Shown one piece after another: positions 23,557 through 37,928 of a stretch of DNA of 64,000 bases. The DNA is from Siphonodentalium dalli (lineage: Eukaryota > Mollusca > Scaphopoda > Gadilida > Siphonodentaliidae), in assembly GCA_032622095.1 (NCBI GenBank), contig CP136069.1, positions 18,925,326-18,989,325 of the forward strand, in the 5' to 3' direction. Position numbers and translations under genes: made by a program. Within the stretch, counting starts at the first letter, position 1. Each line of letters starts with the position of its first letter. Below the pieces are notes generated by a model that did no database searches, was not told the DNA's origin, and saw nothing but the letters and a program-made list of their open reading frames with translations.

Positions 23557-23745
23557 CAAGATAAAAATTGGACACACTGTTGGACACATAAATTTAATAT
23601 GCAAAATTCTGGCTAGAGTGGGTCAAAAATGACCTTATCTGAACCATGAATGGTATAGGTGTCATAGATATATACATTCTTATATATATTTTTGAGTGAT
23701 AAAGTAAATCTGATAAAAGGATACAGGTTAATTTGCAAACATTAG
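23557..23745 (+). repeat. Tandem duplication, right copy
   Basis: AAGATAAAAATTGGACACAC onward, slightly shorter than 23107-23332 (missing CATTGAAAG- and CAGAAAGTGC-like segments). Confidence 0.87.
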
Positions 23746-24791
23746 ACTAGTATAAGTACACGATTACGAAATAATCACATTTATTTTTGAGCGATCCGTT
23801 TCTACAGTAGTCGAATAAACTATTAATTTTGGGTATAACGGTATTGGAACACGAGGTGTAGATTTCCAGTTTTGCACATCCTCACAAAATTCTTTGAAAC
23901 GCCATTTCAATCTTTCCCAGATTAGTAAAAATCTGGCATCATAAAAGAACTTCAGAACCCAAAAAAATGAAGAAGATTTTATTAAAACTAAGTCCTGTGA
24001 GGCCCGGGGGAGCATTTTGGAACTTGTTTCCATTACATTTTATGATTGTAATGTCATTATATATTGATAATTTTATGTTATGTCAATATATATTGATAAT
24101 TTTAATTTTTTCTTAAGTGGATGATGGCGTTTTTTGCCAATTGGTTATGTCAATTTCGATATATATATAAATTCTTGGTTGTTTATTATCAATAAACAGC
24201 TCTATTGAATCTGACCAACTTGTTTAGTCATTGAACGTAGCAAACCTCTAGAGCAGCCCCTATTACTATCCAGAGTTATGCGGCATTGGGTTGACAGTAG
24301 GATCCGTAGAACTATAAAAACAAATATCAAAACTCACCAAAATGGTACTTTTTAAATCTCGAAAACATGTTTAATCCCTTTATAGTAAGAACGGCTTCAC
24401 GAATGAGTTAAAAAGTCGAACACATCTCACAGTCCACTGTACATAGCTTTACACAAGATTTAAATCCGTTAACGGGTAAAGATTTCTCAAGGAAGAAAAT
24501 TCCAATTAAAACAAACCAAATATAGCGCACGCTGTCTCCATACAGGGGAGCTTAATTAGTACACGGGTCGCTCAGGTAAGTTTAATCACAGTCATCAGAC
24601 CGAAAGACACGCTCCCTCATAGGGAACTCCTGCTGGAGTTAACAGTGTTGGCTATTTATCGCCAGCTCTGAGAAGTGTCTATTAAACCATAGGCTGTGAT
24701 ACAGCTGAGGGTCTACACTCTACGCTATAGTCTGTTTCCCTCCGGAGAGTCTCTCTATCAATCATTGTGACAGGTTACTCTTCAACAATAC
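23746..24791. other. No gene recognised
   Basis: A minus-strand frame of 89 codons (23764-24033) is rich in W, F and K and is not palindromic, but it has no recognised motif. Two near-copies of TATATATTGATAATTTTA lie at 24056-24100. Otherwise featureless up to the satellite flank. Confidence 0.45.
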
Positions 24792-24879
24792 ATCATAAGT
24801 AATATGAACTATGAGACAAAATGTCTACAATTATTCAATGAAAACAGATCAATGAGATATTTCAAATTTTACAGGGAGG
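24792..24879 (+). repeat. Left member of the direct repeat flanking the 37-bp array
   Basis: It begins ATCATAAGTAATATGAACTA and runs through GAGACAAAATGTCTAC and ATTCAATGAAAACA to AAATTTTACAGG. The same stretch recurs with few changes at 37929-37995, just beyond the satellite, in the same orientation. Only a piggyBac-like MITE copy and about 90 bp of other sequence separate it from the array. Confidence 0.85.
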
Positions 24880-24918
24880 CAAATATGGGAAATTTCTTAA
24901 TAAAAAACATGGATATTT

Positions 24919-25073
24919 ACCCTTTCATAACCAGAGCTGCACTGGTGCAGTATTAAAGATCCTGTGCCAGTGCATTCTCTTATAAATGCGAGGCTGCCTA
25001 TGGGATAGTTGCATATATAAGAGAATGCATTGGCACAGGGTTTTTGTAAAATTTCAGGAAGCTCAAGGAAGAG
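24919..25073. mobile_element. TTAA-type MITE (family C) next to the minisatellite
   Basis: CCCTTTCATAACCAGAGCTG start, a hairpin around GAGGCTGCCTATGGGATAGT, then GCACAGGG and AGGAAGCTCAAGGAAGAG|TTAA. The 40 bp that follow resemble the flank of the copy at 40070. Confidence 0.8.
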
Positions 25074-25125
25074 TTAAAAAAAAAACATGTGGATACAATT
25101 CATCATTTAAACCTTTAGAAAGAAA

Positions 25126-28100
25126 ATTCATAAAGCAGCCCTCCCACCACTCCCATACTGATATTCATAAAGCAGCCCTCCCACCACTCCCATACTGATA
25201 TTCATAAAGCAGCCCTCCCACCACTCCCATACTGAAATTCATAAAGCAGCCCTCCCACCACTCCCATACTGATATTCATAAAGCAGCCCTCCCACCACTC
25301 CCATACTGATATTCATAAAGCAGCCCTCCCACCACTCCCATACTGATATTCATAAAGCAGCCCTCCCACCACTCCCATACTGATATTCATAAAGCAGCCC
25401 TCCCACCACTCCCATACTGAAATTCATAAAGCAGCCCTCCCACCACTCCCACACTGATATTCATAAAGCAGCCCTCCCACCACTCCCATACTGATATTCA
25501 TAAAGCAGCCCTCCCACCACTCCCATACTGATATTCATAAAGCAGCCCTCCCACCACTCCCACACTGAAATTCATAAAGCAGCCCTCCCACCACTCCCAT
25601 ACTGATATTCATAAAGCAGCCCTCCCACCACTCCCATACTGATATTCATAAAGCAGCCCTCCCACCACTCCCATACTGATATTCATAAAGCAGCCCTCCC
25701 ACCACTCCCATACTGATATTCATAAAGCAGCCCTCCCACCACTCCCATACTGATATTCATAAAGCAGCCCTCCCACCACTCCCATACTGATATTCATAAA
25801 GCAGCCCTCCCACCACTCCCATACTGATATTCATAAAGCAGCCCTCCCACCACTCCCATACTGAAATTCATAAAGCAGCCCTCCCACCACTCCCACACTG
25901 AAATTCATAAAGCAGCCCTCCCACCACTCCCATACTGAAATTCATAAAGCAGCCCTCCCACCACTCCCATACTGAAATTCATAAAGCAGCCCTCCCACCA
26001 CTCCCATACTGAAATTCATAAAGCAGCCCTCCCACCACTCCCATACTGATATTCATAAAGCAGCCCTCCCACCACTCCCATACTGAAATTCATAAAGCAG
26101 CCCTCCCACCACTCCCATACTGATATTCATAAAGCAGCCCTCCCACCACTCCCATACTGAAATTCATAAAGCAGCCCTCCCACCACTCCCATACTGAAAT
26201 TCATAAAGCAGCCCTCCCACCACTCCCATACTATTCATAAAGCAGCCCTCCCACCACTCCCATACTGAAATTCATAAAGCAGCCCTCCCACCACTCCCAT
26301 ACTGATATTCATAAAGCAGCCCTCCCACCACTCCCATACTGATATTCATAAAGCAGCCCTCCCACCACTCCCATACTGAAATTCATAAAGCAGCCCTCCC
26401 ACCACTCCCATACTGAAATTCATAAAGCAGCCCTCCCACCACTCCCATACTGATATTCATAAAGCAGCCCTCCCACCACTCCCATACTGATATTCATAAA
26501 GCAGCCCTCCCACCACTCCCACACTGATATTCATAAAGCAGCCCTCCCACCACTCCCATACTGAAATTCATAAAGCAGCCCTCCCACCACTCCCATACTG
26601 AAATTCATAAAGCAGCCCTCCCACCACTCCCATACTGAAATTCATAAAGCAGCCCTCCCACCACTCCCATACTGAAATTCATAAAGCAGCCCTCCCACCA
26701 CTCCCATACTATTCATAAAGCAGCCCTCCCACCACTCCCATACTGAAATTCATAAAGCAGCCCTCCCACCACTCCCATACTGATATTCATAAAGCAGCCC
26801 TCCCACCACTCCCATACTGATATTCATAAAGCAGCCCTCCCACCACTCCCATACTGAAATTCATAAAGCAGCCCTCCCACCACTCCCATACTGATATTCA
26901 TAAAGCAGCCCTCCCACCACTCCCATACTGATATTCATAAAGCAGCCCTCCCACCACTCCCATACTGAAATTCATAAAGCAGCCCTCCCACCACTCCCAT
27001 ACTGAAATTCATAAAGCAGCCCTCCCACCACTCCCATACTGAAATTCATAAAGCAGCCCTCCCACCACTCCCATACTGATATTCATAAAGCAGCCCTCCC
27101 ACCACTCCCATACTGAAATTCATAAAGCAGCCCTCCCACCACTCCCATACTGATATTCATAAAGCAGCCCTCCCACCACTCCCATACTGATATTCATAAA
27201 GCAGCCCTCCCACCACTCCCATACTGATATTCATAAAGCAGCCCTCCCACCACTCCCATACTGATATTCATAAAGCAGCCCTCCCACCACTCCCATACTG
27301 ATATTCATAAAGCAGCCCTCCCACCACTCCCATACTGAAATTCATAAAGCAGCCCTCCCACCACTCCCATACTATTCATAAAGCAGCCCTCCCACCACTC
27401 CCATACTGATATTCATAAAGCAGCCCTCCCACCACTCCCATACTGATATTCATAAAGCAGCCCTCCCACCACTCCCATACTGAAATTCATAAAGCAGCCC
27501 TCCCACCACTCCCATACTGAAATTCATAAAGCAGCCCTCCCACCACTCCCATACTGAAATTCATAAAGCAGCCCTCCCACCACTCCCATACTGATATTCA
27601 TAAAGCAGCCCTCCCACCACTCCCATACTGATATTCATAAAGCAGCCCTCCCACCACTCCCATACTGAAATTCATAAAGCAGCCCTCCCACCACTCCCAT
27701 ACTGAAATTCATAAAGCAGCCCTCCCACCACTCCCATACTGATATTCATAAAGCAGCCCTCCCACCACTCCCATACTGATATTCATAAAGCAGCCCTCCC
27801 ACCACTCCCATACTGAAATTCATAAAGCAGCCCTCCCACCACTCCCATACTGATATTCATAAAGCAGCCCTCCCACCACTCCCATACTGAAATTCATAAA
27901 GCAGCCCTCCCACCACTCCCATACTGAAATTCATAAAGCAGCCCTCCCACCACTCCCATACTGAAATTCATAAAGCAGCCCTCCCACCACTCCCACACTG
28001 ATATTCATAAAGCAGCCCTCCCACCACTCCCACACTGATATTCATAAAGCAGCCCTCCCACCACTCCCATACTGATATTCATAAAGCAGCCCTCCCACCA

Positions 28101-31100
28101 CTCCCATACTGAAATTCATAAAGCAGCCCTCCCACCACTCCCACACTGAAATTCATAAAGCAGCCCTCCCACCACTCCCATACTGATATTCATAAAGCAG
28201 CCCTCCCACCACTCCCATACTGAAATTCATAAAGCAGCCCTCCCACCACTCCCATACTGATATTCATAAAGCAGCCCTCCCACCACTCCCATACTGATAT
28301 TCATAAAGCAGCCCTCCCACCACTCCCATACTGATATTCATAAAGCAGCCCTCCCACCACTCCCATACTGATATTCATAAAGCAGCCCTCCCACCACTCC
28401 CATACTGAAATTCATAAAGCAGCCCTCCCACCACTCCCATACTGATATTCATAAAGCAGCCCTCCCACCACTCCCATACTGAAATTCATAAAGCAGCCCT
28501 CCCACCACTCCCATACTGATATTCATAAAGCAGCCCTCCCACCACTCCCATACTGAAATTCATAAAGCAGCCCTCCCACCACTCCCACACTGATATTCAT
28601 AAAGCAGCCCTCCCACCACTCCCATACTGAAATTCATAAAGCAGCCCTCCCACCACTCCCATACTGATATTCATAAAGCAGCCCTCCCACCACTCCCATA
28701 CTGAAATTCATAAAGCAGCCCTCCCACCACTCCCATACTGAAATTCATAAAGCAGCCCTCCCACCACTCCCATACTGATATTCATAAAGCAGCCCTCCCA
28801 CCACTCCCATACTGATATTCATAAAGCAGCCCTCCCACCACTCCCACACTGATATTCATAAAGCAGCCCTCCCACCACTCCCATACTGATATTCATAAAG
28901 CAGCCCTCCCACCACTCCCATACTGATATTCATAAAGCAGCCCTCCCACCACTCCCATACTGAAATTCATAAAGCAGCCCTCCCACCACTCCCACACTGA
29001 TATTCATAAAGCAGCCCTCCCACCACTCCCATACTGATATTCATAAAGCAGCCCTCCCACCACTCCCATACTGATATTCATAAAGCAGCCCTCCCACCAC
29101 TCCCATACTGATATTCATAAAGCAGCCCTCCCACCACTCCCATACTGAAATTCATAAAGCAGCCCTCCCACCACTCCCATACTGATATTCATAAAGCAGC
29201 CCTCCCACCACTCCCACACTGATATTCATAAAGCAGCCCTCCCACCACTCACACACTGATATTCATAAAGCAGCCCTCCCACCACTCCCATACTGATATT
29301 CATAAAGCAGCCCTCCCACCACTCCCACACTGATATTCATAAAGCAGCCCTCCCACCACTCCCATACTGAAATTCATAAAGCAGCCCTCCCACCACTCCC
29401 ACACTGATATTCATAAAGCAGCCCTCCCACCACTCCCATACTGATATTCATAAAGCAGCCCTCCCACCACTCCCACACTGATATTCATAAAGCAGCCCTC
29501 CCACCACTCCCACACTGATATTCATAAAGCAGCCCTCCCACCACTCCCATACTGATATTCATAAAGCAGCCCTCCCACCACTCCCATACTGAAATTCATA
29601 AAGCAGCCCTCCCACCACTCCCATACTGATATTCATAAAGCAGCCCTCCCACCACTCCCATACTGAAATTCATAAAGCAGCCCTCCCACCACTCCCACAC
29701 TGATATTCATAAAGCAGCCCTCCCACCACTCCCACACTGATATTCATAAAGCAGCCCTCCCACCACTCCCATACTGATATTCATAAAGCAGCCCTCCCAC
29801 CACTCCCATACTGATATTCATAAAGCAGCCCTCCCACCACTCCCACACTGAAATTCATAAAGCAGCCCTCCCACCACTCCCATACTGAAATTCATAAAGC
29901 ATCTCAATGCTATAGTGTATGCCCTCCCACCACTCCCATACTGATATTCATAAAGCAGCCCTCCCACCACTCCCACACTGAAATTCATAAAGCAGCCCTC
30001 CCACCACTCCCATACTGATATTCATAAAGCAGCCCTCCCACCACTCCCATACTGATATTCATAAAGCAGCCCTCCCACCACTCCCATACTGATATTCATA
30101 AAGCAGCCCTCCCACCACTCCCATACTGATATTCATAAAGCAGCCCTCCCACCACTCCCATACTGATATTCATAAAGCAGCCCTCCCACCACTCCCACAC
30201 TGAAATTCATAAAGCAGCCCTCCCACCACTCCCATACTGATATTCATAAAGCAGCCCTCCCACCACTCCCATACTGATATTCATAAAGCAGCCCTCCCAC
30301 CACTCCCATACTGATATTCATAAAGCAGCCCTCCCACCACTCCCATACTGATATTCATAAAGCAGCCCTCCCACCACTCCCATACTGATATTCATAAAGC
30401 AGCCCTCCCACCACTCCCATACTGATATTCATAAAGCAGCCCTCCCACCACTCCCATACTGATATTCATAAAGCAGCCCTCCCACCACTCCCATACTGAA
30501 ATTCATAAAGCAGCCCTCCCACCACTCCCACACTGATATTCATAAAGCAGCCCTCCCACCACTCCCATACTGAAATTCATAAAGCAGCCCTCCCACCACT
30601 CCCATACTGATATTCATAAAGCAGCCCTCCCACCACTCCCATACTGAAATTCATAAAGCAGCCCTCCCACCACTCCCATACTGAAATTCATAAAGCAGCC
30701 CTCCCACCACTCCCATACTGAAATTCATAAAGCAGCCCTCCCACCACTCCCATACTGATATTCATAAAGCAGCCCTCCCACCACTCCCATACTGATATTC
30801 ATAAAGCAGCCCTCCCACCACTCCCACACTGAAATTCATAAAGCAGCCCTCCCACCACTCCCACACTGATATTCATAAAGCAGCCCTCCCACCACTCCCA
30901 TACTGAAATTCATAAAGCAGCCCTCCCACCACTCCCATACTGAAATTCATAAAGCAGCCCTCCCACCACTCCCATACTGATATTCATAAAGCAGCCCTCC
31001 CACCACTCCCATACTGAAATTCATAAAGCAGCCCTCCCACCACTCCCATACTGATATTCATAAAGCAGCCCTCCCACCACTCCCATACTGAAATTCATAA

Positions 31101-34100
31101 AGCAGCCCTCCCACCACTCCCATACTGAAATTCATAAAGCAGCCCTCCCACCACTCCCATACTGAAATTCATAAAGCAGCCCTCCCACCACTCCCATACT
31201 GATATTCATAAAGCAGCCCTCCCACCACTCCCATACTGAAATTCATAAAGCAGCCCTCCCACCACTCCCATACTGATATTCATAAAGCAGCCCTCCCACC
31301 ACTCCCATACTGATATTCATAAAGCAGCCCTCCCACCACTCCCATACTGAAATTCATAAAGCAGCCCTCCCACCACTCCCATACTGAAATTCATAAAGCA
31401 GCCCTCCCACCACTCCCATACTGATATTCATAAAGCAGCCCTCCCACCACTCCCATACTGATATTCATAAAGCAGCCCTCCCACCACTCCCACACTGAAA
31501 TTCATAAAGCAGCCCTCCCACCACTCCCACACTGATATTCATAAAGCAGCCCTCCCACCACTCCCATACTGATATTCATAAAGCAGCCCTCCCACCACTC
31601 CCATACTGAAATTCATAAAGCAGCCCTCCCACCACTCCCATACTGATATTCATAAAGCAGCCCTCCCACCACTCCCATACTGATATTCATAAAGCAGCCC
31701 TCCCACCACTCCCATACTGATATTCATAAAGCAGCCCTCCCACCACTCCCATACTGATATTCATAAAGCAGCCCTCCCACCACTCCCATACTGAAATTCA
31801 TAAAGCAGCCCTCCCACCACTCCCATACTGATATTCATAAAGCAGCCCTCCCACCACTCCCATACTGATATTCATAAAGCAGCCCTCCCACCACTCCCAC
31901 ACTGAAATTCATAAAGCAGCCCTCCCACCACTCCCACACTGATATTCATAAAGCAGCCCTCCCACCACTCCCATACTGAAATTCATAAAGCAGCCCTCCC
32001 ACCACTCCCATACTGATATTCATAAAGCAGCCCTCCCACCACTCCCATACTGATATTCATAAAGCAGCCCTCCCACCACTCCCACACTGAAATTCATAAA
32101 GCAGCCCTCCCACCACTCCCACACTGATATTCATAAAGCAGCCCTCCCACCACTCCCATACTGATATTCATAAAGCAGCCCTCCCACCACTCCCATACTG
32201 AAATTCATAAAGCAGCCCTCCCACCACTCCCATACTGATATTCATAAAGCAGCCCTCCCACCACTCCCATACTGATATTCATAAAGCAGCCCTCCCACCA
32301 CTCCCATACTGATATTCATAAAGCAGCCCTCCCACCACTCCCATACTGATATTCATAAAGCAGCCCTCCCACCACTCCCATACTGATATTCATAAAGCAG
32401 CCCTCCCACCACTCCCATACTGATATTCATAAAGCAGCCCTCCCACCACTCCCATACTGATATTCATAAAGCAGCCCTCCCACCACTCCCATACTGAAAT
32501 TCATAAAGCAGCCCTCCCACCACTCCCATACTGAAATTCATAAAGCAGCCCTCCCACCACTCCCACACTGAAATTCATAAAGCAGCCCTCCCACCACTCC
32601 CATACTGAAATTCATAAAGCAGCCCTCCCACCACTCCCATACTGATATTCATAAAGCAGCCCTCCCACCACTCCCATACTGATATTCATAAAGCAGCCCT
32701 CCCACCACTCCCATACTGAAATTCATAAAGCAGCCCTCCCACCACTCCCACACTGATATTCATAAAGCAGCCCTCCCACCACTCCCATACTGATATTCAT
32801 AAAGCAGCCCTCCCACCACTCCCATACTGATATTCATAAAGCAGCCCTCCCACCACTCCCATACTGAAATTCATAAAGCAGCCCTCCCACCACTCCCACA
32901 CTGATATTCATAAAGCAGCCCTCCCACCACTCCCATACTGATATTCATAAAGCAGCCCTCCCACCACTCCCATACTGATATTCATAAAGCAGCCCTCCCA
33001 CCACTCCCATACTGATATTCATAAAGCAGCCCTCCCACCACTCCCACACTGAAATTCATAAAGCAGCCCTCCCACCACTCCCACACTGATATTCATAAAG
33101 CAGCCCTCCCACCACTCCCATACTGAAATTCATAAAGCAGCCCTCCCACCACTCCCATACTGATATTCATAAAGCAGCCCTCCCACCACTCCCATACTGA
33201 TATTCATAAAGCAGCCCTCCCACCACTCCCACACTGATATTCATAAAGCAGCCCTCCCACCACTCCCACACTGATATTCATAAAGCAGCCCTCCCACCAC
33301 TCCCATACTGATATTCATAAAGCAGCCCTCCCACCACTCCCATACTGATATTCATAAAGCAGCCCTCCCACCACTCCCATACTGATATTCATAAAGCAGC
33401 CCTCCCACCACTCCCATACTGAAATTCATAAAGCAGCCCTCCCACCACTCCCATACTGAAATTCATAAAGCAGCCCTCCCACCACTCCCATACTGATATT
33501 CATAAAGCAGCCCTCCCACCACTCCCATACTGATATTCATAAAGCAGCCCTCCCACCACTCCCATACTGATATTCATAAAGCAGCCCTCCCACCACTCCC
33601 ATACTGAAATTCATAAAGCAGCCCTCCCACCACTCCCATACTGAAATTCATAAAGCAGCCCTCCCACCACTCCCATACTGAAATTCATAAAGCAGCCCTC
33701 CCACCACTCCCATACTGATATTCATAAAGCAGCCCTCCCACCACTCCCATACTGATATTCATAAAGCAGCCCTCCCACCACTCCCATACTGATATTCATA
33801 AAGCAGCCCTCCCACCACTCCCATACTGATATTCATAAAGCAGCCCTCCCACCACTCCCATACTGAAATTCATAAAGCAGCCCTCCCACCACTCCCATAC
33901 TGATATTCATAAAGCAGCCCTCCCACCACTCCCATACTGATATTCATAAAGCAGCCCTCCCACCACTCCCACACTGAAATTCATAAAGCAGCCCTCCCAC
34001 CACTCCCATACTGATATTCATAAAGCAGCCCTCCCACCACTCCCATACTGATATTCATAAAGCAGCCCTCCCACCACTCCCATACTGAAATTCATAAAGC

Positions 34101-37100
34101 AGCCCTCCCACCACTCCCATACTGATATTCATAAAGCAGCCCTCCCACCACTCCCATACTGATATTCATAAAGCAGCCCTCCCACCACTCCCACACTGAT
34201 ATTCATAAAGCAGCCCTCCCACCACTCCCATACTGATATTCATAAAGCAGCCCTCCCACCACTCCCATACTGAAATTCATAAAGCAGCCCTCCCACCACT
34301 CCCATACTGATATTCATAAAGCAGCCCTCCCACCACTCCCACACTGATATTCATAAAGCAGCCCTCCCACCACTCCCATACTGAAATTCATAAAGCAGCC
34401 CTCCCACCACTCCCATACTGATATTCATAAAGCAGCCCTCCCACCACTCCCATACTGATATTCATAAAGCAGCCCTCCCACCACTCCCATACTGATATTC
34501 ATAAAGCAGCCCTCCCACCACTCCCATACTGATATTCATAAAGCAGCCCTCCCACCACTCCCACACTGATATTCATAAAGCAGCCCTCCCACCACTCCCA
34601 TACTGATATTCATAAAGCAGCCCTCCCACCACTCCCATACTGAAATTCATAAAGCAGCCCTCCCACCACTCCCACACTGATATTCATAAAGCAGCCCTCC
34701 CACCACTCCCATACTGATATTCATAAAGCAGCCCTCCCACCACTCCCATACTGATATTCATAAAGCAGCCCTCCCACCACTCCCACACTGATATTCATAA
34801 AGCAGCCCTCCCACCACTCCCACACTGATATTCATAAAGCAGCCCTCCCACCACTCCCATACTGAAATTCATAAAGCAGCCCTCCCACCACTCCCATACT
34901 GATATTCATAAAGCAGCCCTCCCACCACTCCCATACTGATATTCATAAAGCAGCCCTCCCACCACTCCCATACTGAAATTCATAAAGCAGCCCTCCCACC
35001 ACTCCCATACTGAAATTCATAAAGCAGCCCTCCCACCACTCCCATACTGAAATTCATAAAGCAGCCCTCCCACCACTCCCATACTGATATTCATAAAGCA
35101 GCCCTCCCACCACTCCCATACTGAAATTCATAAAGCAGCCCTCCCACCACTCCCATACTGATATTCATAAAGCAGCCCTCCCACCACTCCCATACTGATA
35201 TTCATAAAGCAGCCCTCCCACCACTCCCATACTGAAATTCATAAAGCAGCCCTCCCACCACTCCCATACTGAAATTCATAAAGCAGCCCTCCCACCACTC
35301 CCATACTGATATTCATAAAGCAGCCCTCCCACCACTCCCATACTGAAATTCATAAAGCAGCCCTCCCACCACTCCCACACTGATATTCATAAAGCAGCCC
35401 TCCCACCACTCCCATACTGAAATTCATAAAGCAGCCCTCCCACCACTCCCATACTGAAATTCATAAAGCAGCCCTCCCACCACTCCCATACTGATATTCA
35501 TAAAGCAGCCCTCCCACCACTCCCATACTGAAATTCATAAAGCAGCCCTCCCACCACTCCCACACTGATATTCATAAAGCAGCCCTCCCACCACTCCCAT
35601 ACTGAAATTCATAAAGCAGCCCTCCCACCACTCCCATACTGAAATTCATAAAGCAGCCCTCCCACCACTCCCATACTGATATTCATAAAGCAGCCCTCCC
35701 ACCACTCCCATACTGAAATTCATAAAGCAGCCCTCCCACCACTCCCACACTGAAATTCATAAAGCAGCCCTCCCACCACTCCCATACTGAAATTCATAAA
35801 GCAGCCCTCCCACCACTCCCATACTGAAATTCATAAAGCAGCCCTCCCACCACTCCCATACTGATATTCATAAAGCAGCCCTCCCACCACTCCCATACTG
35901 ATATTCATAAAGCAGCCCTCCCACCACTCCCATACTGATATTCATAAAGCAGCCCTCCCACCACTCCCATACTGAAATTCATAAAGCAGCCCTCCCACCA
36001 CTCCCATACTGATATTCATAAAGCAGCCCTCCCACCACTCCCATACTGATATTCATAAAGCAGCCCTCCCACCACTCCCACACTGAAATTCATAAAGCAG
36101 CCCTCCCACCACTCCCATACTGAAATTCATAAAGCAGCCCTCCCACCACTCCCATACTGATATTCATAAAGCAGCCCTCCCACCACTCCCATACTGAAAT
36201 TCATAAAGCAGCCCTCCCACCACTCCCACACTGAAATTCATAAAGCAGCCCTCCCACCACTCCCATACTGAAATTCATAAAGCAGCCCTCCCACCACTCC
36301 CATACTGAAATTCATAAAGCAGCCCTCCCACCACTCCCATACTGAAATTCATAAAGCAGCCCTCCCACCACTCCCATACTGAAATTCATAAAGCAGCCCT
36401 CCCACCACTCCCATACTGAAATTCATAAAGCAGCCCTCCCACCACTCCCATACTGATATTCATAAAGCAGCCCTCCCACCACTCCCATACTGAAATTCAT
36501 AAAGCAGCCCTCCCACCACTCCCATACTGAAATTCATAAAGCAGCCCTCCCACCACTCCCATACTGATATTCATAAAGCAGCCCTCCCACCACTCCCATA
36601 CTGAAATTCATAAAGCAGCCCTCCCACCACTCCCATACTGAAATTCATAAAGCAGCCCTCCCACCACTCCCATACTGAAATTCATAAAGCAGCCCTCCCA
36701 CCACTCCCATACTGATATTCATAAAGCAGCCCTCCCACCACTCCCATACTGAAATTCATAAAGCAGCCCTCCCACCACTCCCATACTGAAATTCATAAAG
36801 CAGCCCTCCCACCACTCCCATACTGATATTCATAAAGCAGCCCTCCCACCACTCCCATACTGAAATTCATAAAGCAGCCCTCCCACCACTCCCATACTGA
36901 TATTCATAAAGCAGCCCTCCCACCACTCCCATACTGAAATTCATAAAGCAGCCCTCCCACCACTCCCATACTGATATTCATAAAACAGCCCTCCCACCAC
37001 TCCCATACTGATATTCATAAAGCAGCCCTCCCACCACTCCCATACTGAAATTCATAAAGCAGCCCTCCCACCACTCCCATACTGATATTCATAAAACAGC

Positions 37101-37869
37101 CCTCCCACCACTCCCATACTGATATTCATAAAGCAGCCCTCCCACCACTCCCATACTGATATTCATAAAACAGCCCTCCCACCACTCCCATACTGAAATT
37201 CATAAAGCAGCCCTCCCACCACTCCCATACTGAAATTCATAAAGCAGCCCTCCCACCACTCCCATACTGATATTCATAAAGCAGCCCTCCCACCACTCCC
37301 ATACTGAAATTCATAAAGCAGCCCTCCCACCACTCCCATACTGAAATTCATAAAGCAGCCCTCCCACCACTCCCATACTGAAATTCATAAAACAGCCCTC
37401 CCACCACTCCCATACTGATATTCATAAAGCAGCCCTCCCACCACTCCCATACTGATATTCATAAAACAGCCCTCCCACCACTCCCATACTGAAATTCATA
37501 AAGCAGCCCTCCCACCACTCCCATACTGAAATTCATAAAGCAGCCCTCCCACCACTCCCATACTGATATTCATAAAGCAGCCCTCCCACCACTCCCATAC
37601 TGAAATTCATAAAGCAGCCCTCCCACCACTCCCATACTGAAATTCATAAAGCAGCCCTCCCACCACTCCCATACTGATATTCATAAAGCAGCCCTCCCAC
37701 CACTCCCATACTGAAATTCATAAAGCAGCCCTCCCACCACTCCCATACTGAAATTCATAAAGCAGCCCTCCCACCACTCCCACACTGAAATTCATAAAGC
37801 AGCCCTCCCACCACTCCCATACTGAAATTCATAAAGCAGCCCTCCCACCACTCCCACACTGATATTCAT
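25126..37869. repeat. 37-bp minisatellite array, about 344 tandem copies (12.7 kb)
   Basis: The unit starts ATTCATAAAGCAGCCCTCCC and continues ACCACTCCCATACTGAT, 37 bp in all. Two positions vary repeatedly across the array: GATATT versus GAAATT at the unit junction, and CATACT versus CACACT. Rare variants are three 3-bp deletions at the junction (CATACTATTC near 26231, 26708 and 27372), one 19-bp insertion (29902-29920), one CTCACAC unit near 29250, and a cluster of ATAAAACAG units between 36980 and 37470. Because 37 is not a multiple of three and the unit contains TAA and TGA, no frame stays open. One strand is strongly pyrimidine-biased (CCCTCCCACCACTCCC). The array ends abruptly at 37869 in a partial unit (ATTCAT). 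Confidence 0.98.
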
Positions 37870-37928
37870 TTAGACAAAATGGGTCCTTCTTTTAAATTAT
37901 GATAAAAAAATATGAGGTTTTTTAAATA

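Noticed and set aside
23764-24033. 89-codon minus-strand frame
   Set aside because: No recognised motif, and no convincing acceptor/donor pair could be assigned. Kept only as a note in the stretch entry.
24986-25198. 70-codon frame running into the 37-bp array
   Set aside because: It starts in a family C MITE and ends after two satellite units. The 37-bp period destroys any frame.
25126-37869. CRISPR-like regular repeat
   Set aside because: The units are directly adjacent with no unique spacers, and the context is eukaryotic.
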